Source of the DNA: Proteles cristata cristata | Lineage: Eukaryota > Chordata > Mammalia > Carnivora > Hyaenidae | NCBI GenBank assembly: GCA_017311185.1 | Contig: JAESUZ010000756.1 | Coordinates: 62,001-126,000, forward strand | DNA: 64,000 bases | Direction: 5' to 3' | Shown here: piece by piece, positions 34,790-45,568 of the stretch | How the letters are laid out: every line of letters begins with the position of its first letter | How positions within the stretch are numbered: position 1 is the stretch's first letter | Translations under genes and position numbers: made by a program | Notes under the pieces: generated by a model | Databases searched by the model: none | The model's input: the letters and a program-made list of their open reading frames with translations, nothing else | Told to the model about the DNA's origin: nothing

Positions 34790-35085
34790 CCTATATACGT
34801 CTCCCATCCACCCAATTATCTTCATTTCCACTGCAGTCATCCTAGTATCAGTTACCCAAACTGCCTGGACTCCTGTGATCTGCACTTCTGACTAGCCTTC
34901 CTCTTTCCACTTGTACCTTCTACAGTCCATTCTCTGCAGCTGCCAATGATCTTTTAAAAATGTAAACCAGATACCTGAACTCAACCCTTCAGTGCTCTTT
35001 ATTACACAATGAATAAAATCCAGTCTACCCTAAAATTTCTACAGGCCATTCTACTCTCCAACCTTAAGGTATATTACATAATTTT
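34790..35085 (+). mobile_element. L2 3'-end fragment
   Basis: CACTTCTGACTAGCCTTCCTC, then CAATGATCTTTTAAAAATG and ATGAATAAAATCCAGTC are an L2 3'-end phrase order. Confidence 0.55.
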
Positions 35086-35429
35086 ACATTTTAAAACTAA
35101 ATCTACAACCAGCATTTTGGAACCAATAAAAGGAACTAGAGTTCCTTGGAGAAACAAGTGATTCTATGGCTGGAACAGGGAAAATAGAAGGTGAGCCTGG
35201 AACATCTTGTCATGCCAGAAAGTAAGAAATGCTCCAAAAACAAAATAATGGAAGTATTTCAAGTGGATGTAAACTTACACAGTGATGAAAGCTGAAACCA
35301 TTTGAGCAACAACATAATGTAGTATTGGATTATAACCCCAAATTCTACGAGCCTATATGTATACTTTTTTATATATATACTTTTGCCTCACTTTCCAGGA
35401 TAAAGTAATGGAATGAACACCAATACAGT

Positions 35430-35620
35430 CAAGAAGGGTAATCTATCTCTCTTAACTACCTGTGAAATCGTGGGCAAGCTACTTAGCTGAACTTCAAGGT
35501 CCCAGCCTTCCTGGGACTTCTTTGTAAAAATAAATGAATAAATTTATAATAAACTCTTCTACCCTACATCAGAAGGTTGTGAGGATTGAGTGAAATTGTA
35601 AACTTATAAATAACTATAAG
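35430..35620 (+). mobile_element. MIR fossil, plus
   Basis: GAAATCGTGGGCAAGCTACTT and AGAAGGTTGTGAGGATTGAG phrases belong to MIR. Confidence 0.6.
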
Positions 35621-35626
35621 ATGTTT

Positions 35627-35820
35627 GGAGGTACCTGGATGGCTCAGTCAGTTGAACTTCCGACTTCAGCTCAGATCATGATCTCATGGTTCCTGAGTTC
35701 AAGTCCCACATCCAGCTTTGTGCTGACAGAACAGAGCCTGCTTCAGATTCTCTTTCCCTCCCTCCCTCTCTCTGCCCCTTCTCTTGCGCTCTCTCAAAAA
35801 TATATAAGCATTTAAAAACA
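35627..35820 (+). mobile_element. Carnivore SINE, plus
   Basis: GGTACCTGGATGGCTCAGTC head, CTCCCTCCCTCTCTCTGCC, and AAAAATATATAAGC tail. Confidence 0.93.
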
Positions 35821-35825
35821 ATTTT

Positions 35826-36009
35826 GGGGTGCTGGGGTGGCTCAATCAGTTGAGCATCTGGCTCTTGGTTTTGGCTCAGGTCATGATCTCATAGTTTGTG
35901 AGTTTGAGCCCCATGTAGCCCCACATTGGGCTCCACACTGATAGCCTGCAGCCTGCTTAGGATTCTCTTCACTTCTCTCAAGATAAATAAACTTAAAAAA
36001 TTTTTTTAA
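35826..36009 (+). mobile_element. Carnivore SINE, plus, tandem to previous
   Basis: GGGGTGCTGGGGTGGCTCAA head; CTCTTGGTTTTGGCTCAGG older-type body. It has an internal repeat of the block AGCCCCA(T/C)...: AGCCCCATGT followed by AGCCCCACATTG. A TA-rich tail follows. Confidence 0.92.
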
Positions 36010-36919
36010 ACAATTGTAAGTTGTTTGAATCATCATTAGCTCTAAATTTTAAAGAATTTCATGTTCAAAGATGTTAAATGGAAGGAAAAATGTTAAATGG
36101 AAGGAAGGGTTCTATGGGATAGCTCGGTGACCGAACTCTGCTAACTAAAATGAACAGAGGAAGAATGCTTTTGAAAAGAATTAAAGAGGTCTGAAGTCCT
36201 TTTTCAGGCCTCTTCCCTTTAGGCAGCTAAACAGAGTAAAAGGTGTGTCTTTGTAAGTAGGTGCCTTCTGCTTTTTTATCCTCAGAAAAAATGTGATCAG
36301 TCATATGTAAATCATACTTAATTCTTGAGGCAAAAATTAAAACAATCTGTTCTGGAATTTTTTAATCTTCCAGGTGGAAGAGAACCCCTCAATAATTTGT
36401 TTAAGCATTATGATTAATGTTGGTATTAGTAAATGTTATTTATTCTTTATTTGCTTTTTATATACTTGAACTTAGTTTGAAATGAGTTTTTTAGGGCTAA
36501 TCCAAGGTCTGGTGGAGTTCTGAAGTATATAGTATGTGTCTTTCACTGGTTAAACATTAGGAATTTAGAAAGACCTCTCCCTACAGGTGCCCTTTTAGTA
36601 ATTAAAGGTTTTGCTCTATATAAAAACTAAAATTTAACATACACAGATTACCAATACTTACTACAGACTAAACAATCTGACTGGTACATACACTTAACAA
36701 GATAAATTGTTACCTACCTGTGATTGGCTGGCAGGGGTAATAGTAGGTGTAGAATACATTTGAAGCATATACTATCCATATACTCTGCGTTCAATACTGT
36801 TTCTGAACCTATCTATTATATTCCTTCCCAGAATTGTACTTTTGTTCAAGTTACCTTCAGTGAATGCTTTTTCCAGCCTCTACTGCCTGACAAAATCCTA
36901 GCTATCCTTTAAAGCAATA

Positions 36920-37145
36920 GTTCTCAACTGAGGTATTGAAGACATTTTGACACCACTGCTTCTCCCCACCCAAAATTTGTTAATGACTGGTGATTGGAGA
37001 AATTTTGTATTGTGCTACAGGGAGTAGAGACTGCTAATGACATCAAATGGGCAAAAACTGCTAAACATCCTAAAATGCACAGGACAGCCCCCAACAACAG
37101 GATTATCCAATCCAAAATGTTAGTAATGCAGAGACTGAGAAATGC
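36920..37145. mobile_element. MER20 hAT fossil (near full length)
   Basis: TTCTCAACTGAGGTATTGAA, then GACTGGTGATTGGAG, ACATCCTAAAATGCACAGG, ACAGCCCCCAACAACAGG and AGACTGAGAAATGCTGC at the end. It aligns with the MER20 order. MER20 copies are known in other placentals to act as endometrial regulatory elements; nothing here shows it for this copy. Confidence 0.85.
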
Positions 37146-38081
37146 TGCTGTAAAGATATTTTTTAAGTGCTGCCTGTTCGTTTATAGCTTAGCAGATTTC
37201 TTAGTTGAACAAACTGATTGCATAGTTTGTTAATAGTATCACAATTTGTTTTTCCCTTTTATGCTGAATAACAAGTACATTAGCCTTGTATATTAGGCAA
37301 AATAAAGGAGATGTCCCTGTGCTTGAGTTTATTATCCAGTAAGGTAGACAAGTACTTATATCAGACTGTCACCCATACCACTGATCCAAATAAAACTTAG
37401 AGATGAGAGCTCTGGAACTTCAAGGAGATTTTTAACTTAATGAGTATTTAAATTTATTGACTTTGGTTCTTTTCTCTAAGCTTATCTACAGATTTCTTGA
37501 TTAATTATTGTAAGACTTATAATTGCTAATGTTTAACTCTTAATGTAAATATCTATTTCTTTTAACAAAATTATTTTAACTCCTACACATTCCCCATCTC
37601 CATTGGTCTTTAACATGTTTACTGTCATCGGTTTGGGTTATGCTTAAGTCAGAGCTAATTTTAATGCCATTTCAAGTCCAGAGATTGTAGAAGTGTTTGT
37701 GATTACTATGAGGATTTCTCTGACTTCAGACTCCACTCAGTGTATCACATTACCTTGTTTGTTCCATAACCACATTTATTAAATAGTCCCTTTTTCCAAT
37801 ATTTTTTACTCAGATACAGACTTTCTAAAAGCCAAATGTTACAATTATACATAATTGTACAATTATACTGCATTTAGGTACTGAGGTACCCTTTTGAGAA
37901 TAAGATATATGTACTTACTAAAAGATTTAAGTAGTATTTCTTCATTGTCACATCTCAGTAATTAAACTTGCATAATTTCATAGCTATGTAGTGCTGAGAG
38001 AAAGCAAAGTAATTAAACCTTTGTATATCCCAATGTAAGAAGTAGACGTGTGAAATTTAAATGCTTTTTGTTTTTTTGTAG
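37146..38081. other. End of FBXO5 intron 1, no repeat recognised
   Basis: AT-rich with a duplicated ACAATTATAC near 37839-37866. No element or exon seen before the acceptor. Confidence 0.5.
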
Positions 38082-38799
38082 GTTGTAAAGAAGAAAGTTC
38101 CACTCTTTCTGTCAAAATGAAATGTGATTTTAGCTATAACCATATTCATTCTGGACTTAAATTAGTAAAGCCTGATGATAGTGGAAGACAAGGTTCCTAT
38201 ACTCCTGCATATTTGGAGGGTTCTTATAAAGACTGCATTAAAGATTATGTAAGGTTATCAGATATTGGGTCACCAGTTGTGAGCCCCAGGATTGTAGAAC
38301 TTGAATCTGAAAATGAAAACAAGCTCTTTCATAACAAGGAAAATCAACATGTGCAACAAATACTTGATAGTTCAAATGAGATAGAAGAACTAGAGACCAG
38401 TGGACCTTATGAAGACAGTGGCTATACTTCATTTTCCCAGCAAAGTGGCTTCAGTGAACATGAAGAGAGTAGCCTTCCCTTGGAAAATTTCAGTGACAGT
38501 CCACAGTCTCACCTGCTTCAGATGAAAAGCCCAGACCAATATCCCAGCAAAAACTTGCCGGCTCTTCACTTTGCAAAAATGGTTTGTTCAACATTAAAAA
38601 AGAATGCCAAGCGAAATCCTAAAATAGATTGGGAGAAACTGAAAGAATGTATATTCAGTGGAAATTTTGGACTACAGAATATAATTGGCAGGAAAATGGG
38701 CCTAGAATATGTAGATATCCTCAGTGAACTCTTTCGAAGGGGACTCAGACATCTCCTAGCAAATATTTTAACACAGCTCAATGATATGGATTTAATCAA
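38082..38799 (+). CDS. FBXO5: FBXO5 coding exon 2 (degron, KEN, F-box start)
   Basis: The largest exon, 718 nt. It encodes SCKEESSTLSV, then Met47 (38117) onward. The motifs are: K120-E121-N122 in HNKENQHVQ; the beta-TrCP-type DSGYTS at 146-151 (38414-38431), which once phosphorylated directs SCF destruction of EMI1 in mitosis (human has DSGYSS); and the beginning of the F-box with ILSELFRRGLRHLL. The exon ends with two bases of an Asn codon before GTAAGTA. Many Ser/Thr sites. Met47 is the likely start of the shorter isoform known in human. Confidence 0.97.
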
Positions 38800-39968
38800 G
38801 TAAGTATGGTTGCTTTGAGTGTTGGTATAATCCACTAAACATTTTTGTTTATGGCTCAGCACTACCAACTCATACAAAGACATAGAGGGAAGTCTTTTAC
38901 ATTGTTTACCTGAGGTAATGACTGCCTGATAGCTGGTATTTGACCACTTGTTTGCCATTAAGATGAAAGAAAAATCTTAAAGTAAGTATTTAATCCAGTT
39001 ATTTCATATTTATACTATTAGGAAACTATTTTAATTGGAATTTTTATTTCTGAAAAACATCATACCTACTTAACTAAAACAACAGCCTAGTTCTGGTGTA
39101 TAGGTCTAGTCGTAGGCTTTATGAGTTCTGTCACGCTTGAGAGTATGAAATAGTTGCTGACATTTTTAGATCATTTTTAATGTAGGGCTCTCCTAGGTTT
39201 GACAGTGATAAAAATATGGAAACCCACAAGTGGATCTGATTGTAACTGTTTTCTTAGAAACCTCGTATTACCCATTCTTCCTCATTCTACCAGAGATCAG
39301 TTAGGATGAAGTAACAAGATAATTATAATAAGGGTTATTGGATTAGATCCCACTCAACCAGGTGCACTTTTGGCATTTTTGGAAAAATTTTTAGAGGTAC
39401 TTATCACTGGTCTTTATGAAAAATAGCAAAAGCTAAACAGAAGTATTAATTTTTATTGTTGGCTACTTTCTTGAGGGATCCATTGGCATCACAGCTTCTT
39501 TTTTTGTTAACAAAAATGGGTTTTTGAAATTGATGCCTACTAATTGCAGTGTGTCCCTAGAGTACTTTGAAATTTGCCTACAACTTTTACTGATATCAAA
39601 TAGCTAGCATGGTGTCATATATACAATAGGAGCTACTTATATTTGATGTCTGCAGATATTGTGAAAAAATGAAGTACCAGGGAATGGTTGCAATGGTTCT
39701 TAAGGGTAGATGCACTTAGAATGACTTGATGAGGAGCTTTTAAAAACAGGACCCTGGCTGCCATTTTAAGCCAGTTAAACCCAAATGCCTAGACATGGGA
39801 CATCCTTAAATCTTCAGTACATAGGCAATTCTAAAGTATAACCAGGTTTGAGAAGCACTGCTAATAGAAATTTCTTTTTTGCGCTGTTAGTGTTTCTGTA
39901 GTATGTTCATTCCTCTTACCTCTTTGTGATGCCTTAATTATTTCCTTTATAACCTTTTACTTTTCCAG
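38800..39968 (+). other. FBXO5: FBXO5 intron 2
   Basis: 1169 bp, AT-rich, with a MER5A-like fossil near 39.7-39.87 kb. No exon seen. Confidence 0.7.
39700..39875. mobile_element. MER5A-like hAT fossil
   Basis: ATGAGGAGCTTTTAAAAACA and GTTTGAGAAGCACTGC ends; the middle is diverged. Confidence 0.55.
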
Positions 39969-40059
39969 TGTGTCTAAAGTGAGCACAACTTGGAAGAAGA
40001 TCCTAGAAGATGATAAGAGAGCATTGCAGTTATACAATAAAGCAATAGAGAGAGTTAAT
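39969..40059 (+). CDS. FBXO5: FBXO5 coding exon 3 (F-box end)
   Basis: It completes Asn and encodes VSKVSTTWKKILEDDKRALQ then LYNKAIERVN. VSTTWKKIL is the C-terminal half of the F-box. Acceptor TTTTCCAG and donor AAT/GTAAGT. 91 nt. Confidence 0.96.
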
Positions 40060-40489
40060 GTAAGTCTTTGCAGTTGATGTTTTCATTTTTAAAACATCTT
40101 CGAACATTATGTTAAAATATAGCTCGTGTTTATCTTTACAAATAGGGGGACATAGGACAGATAACAGATAATCTGGAAATCCTTTACATTCACAAGACAT
40201 TTCAGCTTTTCACTAGAACTCATTAAACAGAATTCAAAGACCAAGGGAAAGGAATTCCACCTAAGTCATTATTTCTTGGGTTCTTTCTAGAAATGGAATG
40301 CCCAAAAATAAAAAAGGGAAAATTGGTCAGTTCTCTAATAACAAGAGTTGATTATATAGCTAATCTTCATTGCAATTTGTATTTTTTCAGTTACGTTACC
40401 AACATATTGAACATTCTTAATGCAGAAAAGAATCCATTTCCCAAATTTAGGAGATGTTTCTGAGAATATCAGTACATGATTCAAATTTC

Positions 40490-40710
40490 AGGCCTAACAG
40501 TTGGCAGACTTGAGTCTGAATTTTGGTGCTGCTACTTACTAGCTGTATAACTTTAGACAAGTATTACTTAAATTCTCCAAGTTCAGCTTCTTTATTGATA
40601 AGGTAGTATTAATGAAAAGTTTTCTAATCTAAAAGGTTGTTTTGAATCCACACATAAGATCAAAGTGATACTTAAACATGACTTGTAATTTACTGGTGAT
40701 TAAAGCAATG
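40490..40710 (+). mobile_element. MIR fossil, plus
   Basis: GGCAGACTTGAGTCTGAATT, then GCTACTTACTAGCTGTATAAC and TTTAGACAAGTATTACTTAA are MIR core phrases. Confidence 0.7.
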
Positions 40711-40973
40711 ACTTTTTGTTTTGGCATTAGTACTTTATAAATCATGAATTAAATATTTAGTGCTTTCTCACAAATTCTGGTTTGCAGTTTCTGTCAGTAT
40801 CTGAATAGTTGTATGTGGCTAAATTTAAGCTTGTGCAGGTAAATTGAATATAGTGATAAATCTTTTACATTCTCATTTGCCCTGTTTTACATGTACAAAC
40901 AATAAAAATGCCTGATTGTTGAGAATATAGGAGGATATTTTTAAGTCCTATTAAAATATTTTTTTTTAATTAG

Positions 40974-41156
40974 GAAAAGAACATTAAGTTTTCACCACAT
41001 GCTTCAACCAGAGAATATGTTATGTTCAGAACTGCATTAGCTTCTGTTCAAAAATCAGCAGCCCAGGCTCACCCCAAAAAAGATGCTCAAACCAAGTTAT
41101 CCCATCCAGGTGATCAGAAAGGTTCTACTTACAGTCGACACAGTGAATTCTCTGAG
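40974..41156 (+). CDS. FBXO5: FBXO5 coding exon 4 (D-box region)
   Basis: It encodes EKNIKFSPHASTREYVMF, RTALASVQKSAAQAHPKK and then DAQTKLSHPGDQKGSTY, ending HSEFSE. R323-T324-A325-L326 fits the RxxL form of the EMI1 D-box, which in human is RTPL. This segment joins the F-box to the zinc-binding region and contacts APC/C. Acceptor TTAATTAG and donor GAG/GTAA. 183 nt. Confidence 0.96.
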
Positions 41157-42251
41157 GTAATTTTTTGTTTGTCAATAAACTAGAAACTCATGGGGCATTT
41201 ATTGTTAAAAAGGTTTAGAGTAAGAAATGGAGAGCTTTAAATTTAATTATAGCATAATTAGAACTACTAGGGAATTATTAGTGGAGATGTTATTTTCTGT
41301 CCCCCCTCATTCTGCTCTCAAAAATATTAGAAACTAAGAAACAATTTATAACTCAAGTATCAAATTAGGAAAGTACAGAGATACCTTTCTACGCAAAAAA
41401 TAATAAATCATTTGACATTATTTTATGACTACTCAGTGATGTTGAGATCTAATTAGGAAATGCTACGAAAACCTTGATTTTAAAATTTCACCAAACTTAT
41501 TCAATACTACATTTCACAATTGCTGCTTTTAATATCTATGGACAAGAACTAAACTGGAAAAGGCCAGCTTTCAGAAATTGAAGCCCTCCTGTTGTACCTT
41601 CAAATCATTGAGTAATGTGTATTATAAGTTCTACTCAACACGTGGATAATTTGGCAAGCTTAATTTATAAAACCATAATCTTTACCTATGAATGCATCTT
41701 TGAAATATTGACTGCCTTCATGTTGGTCTGTAAGTATAAATTATAGTGAAGTTTAATTTTGTAAGTGTTCATTACATAATGACTAAAACAACATGTAACG
41801 ATTCAAAAAGCAGTTATTGAGCATCTGCTCAATAATAGGTAATTCACGGATAAGAAAACATAGTACCCTTCATAGCCTTGTAATCTAGAATGGAAAATGG
41901 CTACATAAAAATAAAAAAATAAATGCCATATAATGTGATAGGTGCCTCCAAAAAGCTAGAAGTGAAAGCAACCAACTCCTAGTAACACTAGGAAGACTTC
42001 ACAGTAAAGGGGACATTTAAGTTAGGCATTGACATGTAAGTAGCATTAGGAAATAGCCACTGGACCAGTTGACAAGTGATATTATCTCACTCATTAAACA
42101 GTGAGCTCCTTAAGGGCAGAAATTGACTTACCTGTGACATTGGTGCTTTATTCATATATTGGGGAAGGCTGAGAGATGCCCTTCTTGTCTTTACCAACTA
42201 AATTACATTCAATTCTTATTAAAATTTGTTTATGGATTTTCTTCTTTATAG
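41157..42251 (+). other. FBXO5: FBXO5 intron 4
   Basis: 1095 bp. It holds an old repeat-like stretch near 41810-42060 and an L2-like piece GTGAGCTCCTTAAGGGCAG at about 42102. No exon seen. Confidence 0.7.
42080..42165 (+). mobile_element. L2-like 3'-end fragment
   Basis: AGTGAGCTCCTTAAGGGCAG and AATTGACTTACCTG resemble the L2 3' end. Confidence 0.45.
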
Positions 42252-42503
42252 GTTGCCAAGACTTTGAAAGAGAATGAAAGCCTCAAAGCCTGTGTTCGCT
42301 GTAATTCACCTGCGAAATATGATTGCTATTTACAGCGGGCAGTCTGCAAACGAGAAGGCTGTGGGTTTGATTATTGTACAAGGTGTCTCTGTAATTATCA
42401 TACCACCAACGAATGTTCAAATGGCAAACCCCTAAAAGCCAGTTATAAAGTAGGTCCTTTGCCGGGTACTAAAACAAGCAAGAAGAATTTACGACGATTG
42501 TGA
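42252..42503 (+). CDS. FBXO5: FBXO5 coding exon 5 (zinc-binding region, LRRL tail)
   Basis: It encodes VAKTLKENESLKACVRC, then NSPAKYDCYLQRAVCKREG, CGFDYCTRCLCNYHTTNE and finally KPLKASYKVGPLPGTKT with SKKNLRRL, then TGA (42501-42503). Cys379, 382, 390, 397, 402, 407, 410, 412 and 420 with His415 supply the zinc-binding region that inhibits ubiquitin transfer. The C-terminal LRRL tail (445-448) binds APC/C. Human reads C-I-R-C at the first pair, here C-V-R-C. 252 nt. Confidence 0.97.
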   Translation, partial: VAKTLKENESLKACVRCNSPAKYDCYLQRAVCKREGCGFDYCTRCLCNYHTTNECSNGKPLKASYKVGPLPGTKTSKKNLRRL

Positions 42504-43086
42504 TCTCTTGTTAAATTAATTTTGTACCTGATTGCGAACGTTAGTTAGAACATGTTAGGTTTTAATTTAAAAAAAAGTAAATGTGTTGTGATTTCCAATT
42601 TTGTGTTGAAATCATTGTAGTTCTTTGGATTTTCTCCCCCTTGAGTAAAGAGAATATACAACCTCTTAAAATATTTTACAATTTAGTTTGAAAAAGTTTA
42701 AAATTCTCAGTACAAATCAGAAAATTGTATGTTTTAAGAAAAAAGGAAAAGTAGTTATCTGTAATTCGGTATAAAATAAAATTGATTCAATTTTTATGGT
42801 AAAGGAAGACCGTGTAATTTTACCTAGATATCTTAAATATTATCTTGTTCACCATCTATTAGCATTTGAGACATTTTATTTGCCCTACCAAATTAATACC
42901 TATTGAAATAACTTTGGAGTCTGTTAATTTAAATGTTCTGTTATCTTTAACCTGTTTTTCAGTGTGTACATGTTCTTAAAAAGTACACTTTGTGTTATCT
43001 TGCTTTTTCCTATTTGTAAGTCTGTGTGTTTTAATATTTTTGTACATATGTAAATACTTCTGTATTTTTTTATGTCAAAGTAAGAA

Positions 43087-43092
43087 AATAAA
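43087..43092 (+). terminator. FBXO5 poly(A) signal 1 (AATAAA)
   Basis: Canonical hexamer with TTTTTTGTGTGTAT downstream, a good GU-rich element. Confidence 0.65.
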
Positions 43093-43149
43093 GATCTTTT
43101 TTGTGTGTATATATATATATATGTAAATGTAAGTTTTGTACGTGTTATG

Positions 43150-43155
43150 AATAAA
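43150..43155 (+). terminator. FBXO5 poly(A) signal 2 (AATAAA)
   Basis: Second canonical hexamer 63 bp on, with GTAGTGTGAACC downstream. Confidence 0.6.
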
Positions 43156-43655
43156 ATTGTTACAAGCTTAGTAGTGTGAACCTTTTGTTTTGGTAAACAT
43201 TTTAATCTTAGAAACAGCTAAATTAGGAAACTATCCGAGACTGTATTGTAAAGTAAGAATGTTAGCTTTGACTGCATTCAGAACACTTGTTCTAATAAGA
43301 TTCCAGGACAAGGATACATATTTTTTATTCCTTAATTCTAAAGTATAATATATTTTGGTCTCAATCATGAATATGGTGAAATTCTAGGAGTTTGAACTCA
43401 GACAAAAAGTCCTGAACATTTAAGAGTGGGCCTCCAATTCTCAACAGAGCTACAAAAGACCCTCAAGGCCTTTTCCTTTCTTCTCAGCAGGAGCGTAAGG
43501 TAGAGGATTTAAATAGATTATGGGTGTGTCTTAAGTAGCTTTATTGAGGAAGACAAAATTCAAAGTATTTGGCATTTTAATATATATGCACACATAAAGC
43601 CATCACTACAATTAAGGTAATGAAGGTAAATATAGCCAAATTTCTTTTTGCCCAT

Positions 43656-43795
43656 TTTTTTTTAATGTTCATTTTTTGAGAGCTCAAGCCAGGAGAGAGG
43701 CACAGAGCCCAAGGCAGGCAGAAGTTGAACTGAACCCTGAGATCATGACCTGAGCTGAAGTGAGGTGCTTAACCAACTGAGCCACCCAGGCATCC
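43656..43795 (-). mobile_element. Carnivore SINE, minus, shortened
   Basis: TTTTTTGAGAGCTCAAG tail side; CCACCCAGGCATCC end. Middle deleted. Sits within old L1 sequence. Confidence 0.9.
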
Positions 43796-43960
43796 TCTCT
43801 ACCTGCCCATTTGTAATTCCTCCTGTCAGTCCCCAGGTAATCACTTGTCTGTCAGTGTTAATTTGCCTTTTCTAGCATTTTATATAAATGGAATTTCACC
43901 AGACATTAGAGATACCTCCATTTTGTGTGCATCAGTAGTTAGTTCATTTTTCTTACTAAG

Positions 43961-43978
43961 CAGTGCCCCCTGTTGGAT
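43961..43978 (-). promoter_or_regulatory. Candidate CTCF motif, minus orientation
   Basis: CAGTGCCCCCTGTTGG: the minus strand reads CCAACAGGGGGCACTG, a close match to the CTCF core CCANNAGGGGGC. It is within degenerate old L1 sequence about 0.8 kb past FBXO5. Binding is inferred only. Confidence 0.45.
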
Positions 43979-44084
43979 ATAGCAGTTTGTTCATACCTTC
44001 ACCTCTTAATGGACATTTGCTTCCAGTACCCCCTGCCACACACTCACACCTTGGTTTTTTTTTGCTATTAGAAATGAGGATCTT

Positions 44085-44202
44085 GGGACACCTGAGTGGT
44101 TCAGTTAGTTAAGCATCCTACTTTGGCTCAAGTCATGATCTCACAGTTTGAGTTCCAGCCCTGCATTGAGCTCTGCACTGACAACCCAGAGCCTGGAGCC
44201 TG
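44085..44202 (+). mobile_element. Carnivore SINE, plus, 3'-truncated
   Basis: GGGACACCTGAGTGGTTCAG head and CCAGAGCCTGGAGCCTG, then stops. Confidence 0.9.
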
Positions 44203-44807
44203 TAAGTGATAAGTGTTCATTAAATAGTAGAGGATTGCTTGTATTATATAGGTATGTTTAACTTTTTAAGAAAAGAACAGAATTCTTTATAAAGTAGCTA
44301 TAGCATTTTACATTAACCAGCAGTGTATGGGAGTTCCATTTACTTCATGTTCTCAATAAAATACTTGGTATAATCAGTCTTTGAAACTTTTGCCATTGTG
44401 ATAGATGAGTAGTAGTATATCATGGTTTTAATTTACATTTCCCTCTTAACTAATTATGTTTAAGACCTTTTCATGTTATTTGCTATCCATAAATTTTCTT
44501 AGGTAAACAAATGACTTGAGTTCATCTGTTTTATTATTGGTATTTGAGGGTATATATTCTGGATAGGAATGCTGTATCAGGGTGTAGGTTATCTTTCATT
44601 TACTTAGCTGCGTCTTAGTTTTTATTTTGATGAAGTCCACATTATCAATTATTTGTCTTTTATGGATCTTATTTTCCAGGTCATATCTAAAATCTACCTA
44701 ACCTAAGAGCATACAGATCTTTCTCCTATACTTTCTTCTATCAAGTTTATAGTTTTCAATTTCACATTCAGGTCTATGATCCGCTTAAAGTTCAATTTTG
44801 AATATAG

Positions 44808-44915
44808 TATAAGAGGTATATATATATATGTATATATATATACATATGACATATGTATAAGAGGTATATATATATATGTACATATATACATATGACATAT
44901 ATATATATGACCAAA
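44808..44915. repeat. Tandem 48-bp AT-rich duplication
   Basis: Unit TATAAGAGGTATATA... at 44808-44855 is repeated from 44856. Each has GAGGTATATATATATATG and CATATGACATAT. It lies in the old L1 and gives a low-complexity minus-strand frame that is not a gene. Confidence 0.8.
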
Positions 44916-45400
44916 ATAAGTATCCATTTGTTGACAAGACTATACTTTCTCTACTGAAATGCATACATATGAACTATTTCAGGACTCTCTTCTGTTTAAT
45001 TGATCTTTGTCTTTTGAGTTCCAAATCCACACTGCCTTGATAACCAGCTTTAAGTTTGACCTCAGGTAGTGACGTTACTTTTTTCCTTTAAAAAAAAAAT
45101 TAAGTTCTAAGTTGTCTCTTGTAGGGTCCTTTGCATTCCTAAATATATTTTATAATTAGCTTGCCAGTTTCTGCAAAAATACCTAATGGAATTTTGACTG
45201 GGATTGTAATGAATATTAGTCTTTAGGATTAGATTAGGAAAGATTTGACATCTTAGCACTGAGTTTTTCAACCCTTGAACATAGTACTATTTGCATCTTC
45301 AAAACTCTCTTAGCCATGTTTTATCTTTTAATTCTATGTCTTGCACATAAATGTCAGATTTATTCCTATTTTATATTTTAATACTATTATGAGTATTTGT

Positions 45401-45568
45401 TTTGTAAGTTTATTTACTTATTTTGAGACATAGTAGGGGAGGGCAGAGAGAGAATCCCAAGCAGGCTCTGTACTGACAGCAGGACTCGGTCTTCACAAAC
45501 TGTGAGATCATGACCTGACCTGAAATAAAAAATCAGACCCTTAACTGACTAAGTCACTCAGGAGCCCT
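45401..45568 (-). mobile_element. Carnivore SINE, minus, diverged
   Basis: TTTACTTATTTTGAGACATAG and CACTCAGGAGCCCT end. Diverged. Confidence 0.85.

Larger units (their letters stand above)
32671..38081 (+). other. FBXO5: FBXO5 intron 1
   Basis: 5411 bp. Its 5' part belongs to the CpG island and holds a G-rich tract at 33431-33449. Later parts carry MIR and L2 fossils, two tandem SINEs (35627-36009) and a MER20 copy. The acceptor is TTTTTTTGTAG at 38071-38081. Confidence 0.9.
32568..42503 (+). other. FBXO5: FBXO5 (EMI1) gene, 5 coding exons, complete
   Basis: This is F-box only protein 5, the early mitotic inhibitor that blocks the anaphase-promoting complex (APC/C) from S phase to early mitosis. 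Coding exons are 32568-32670, 38082-38799, 39969-40059, 40974-41156 and 42252-42503: 1347 nt, 448 residues plus stop (human 447). Junctions are GT-AG and in frame. Visible elements: DSGYTS phosphodegron 146-151, KEN 120-122, F-box about 247-295, RTAL D-box-type RxxL 323-326, zinc-binding region about 379-420 with many Cys, and the C-terminal LRRL tail 445-448. A Met at 47 in exon 2 matches the start of the shorter human isoform. No disabling change is seen. Confidence 0.97.
42504..43175 (+). other. FBXO5: FBXO5 3'UTR
   Basis: AT-rich sequence without repeats follows the stop. AATAAA hexamers lie at 43087-43092 and 43150-43155, followed by GT-rich sequence, so cleavage near 43110 and near 43175 is plausible. 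Confidence 0.75.
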
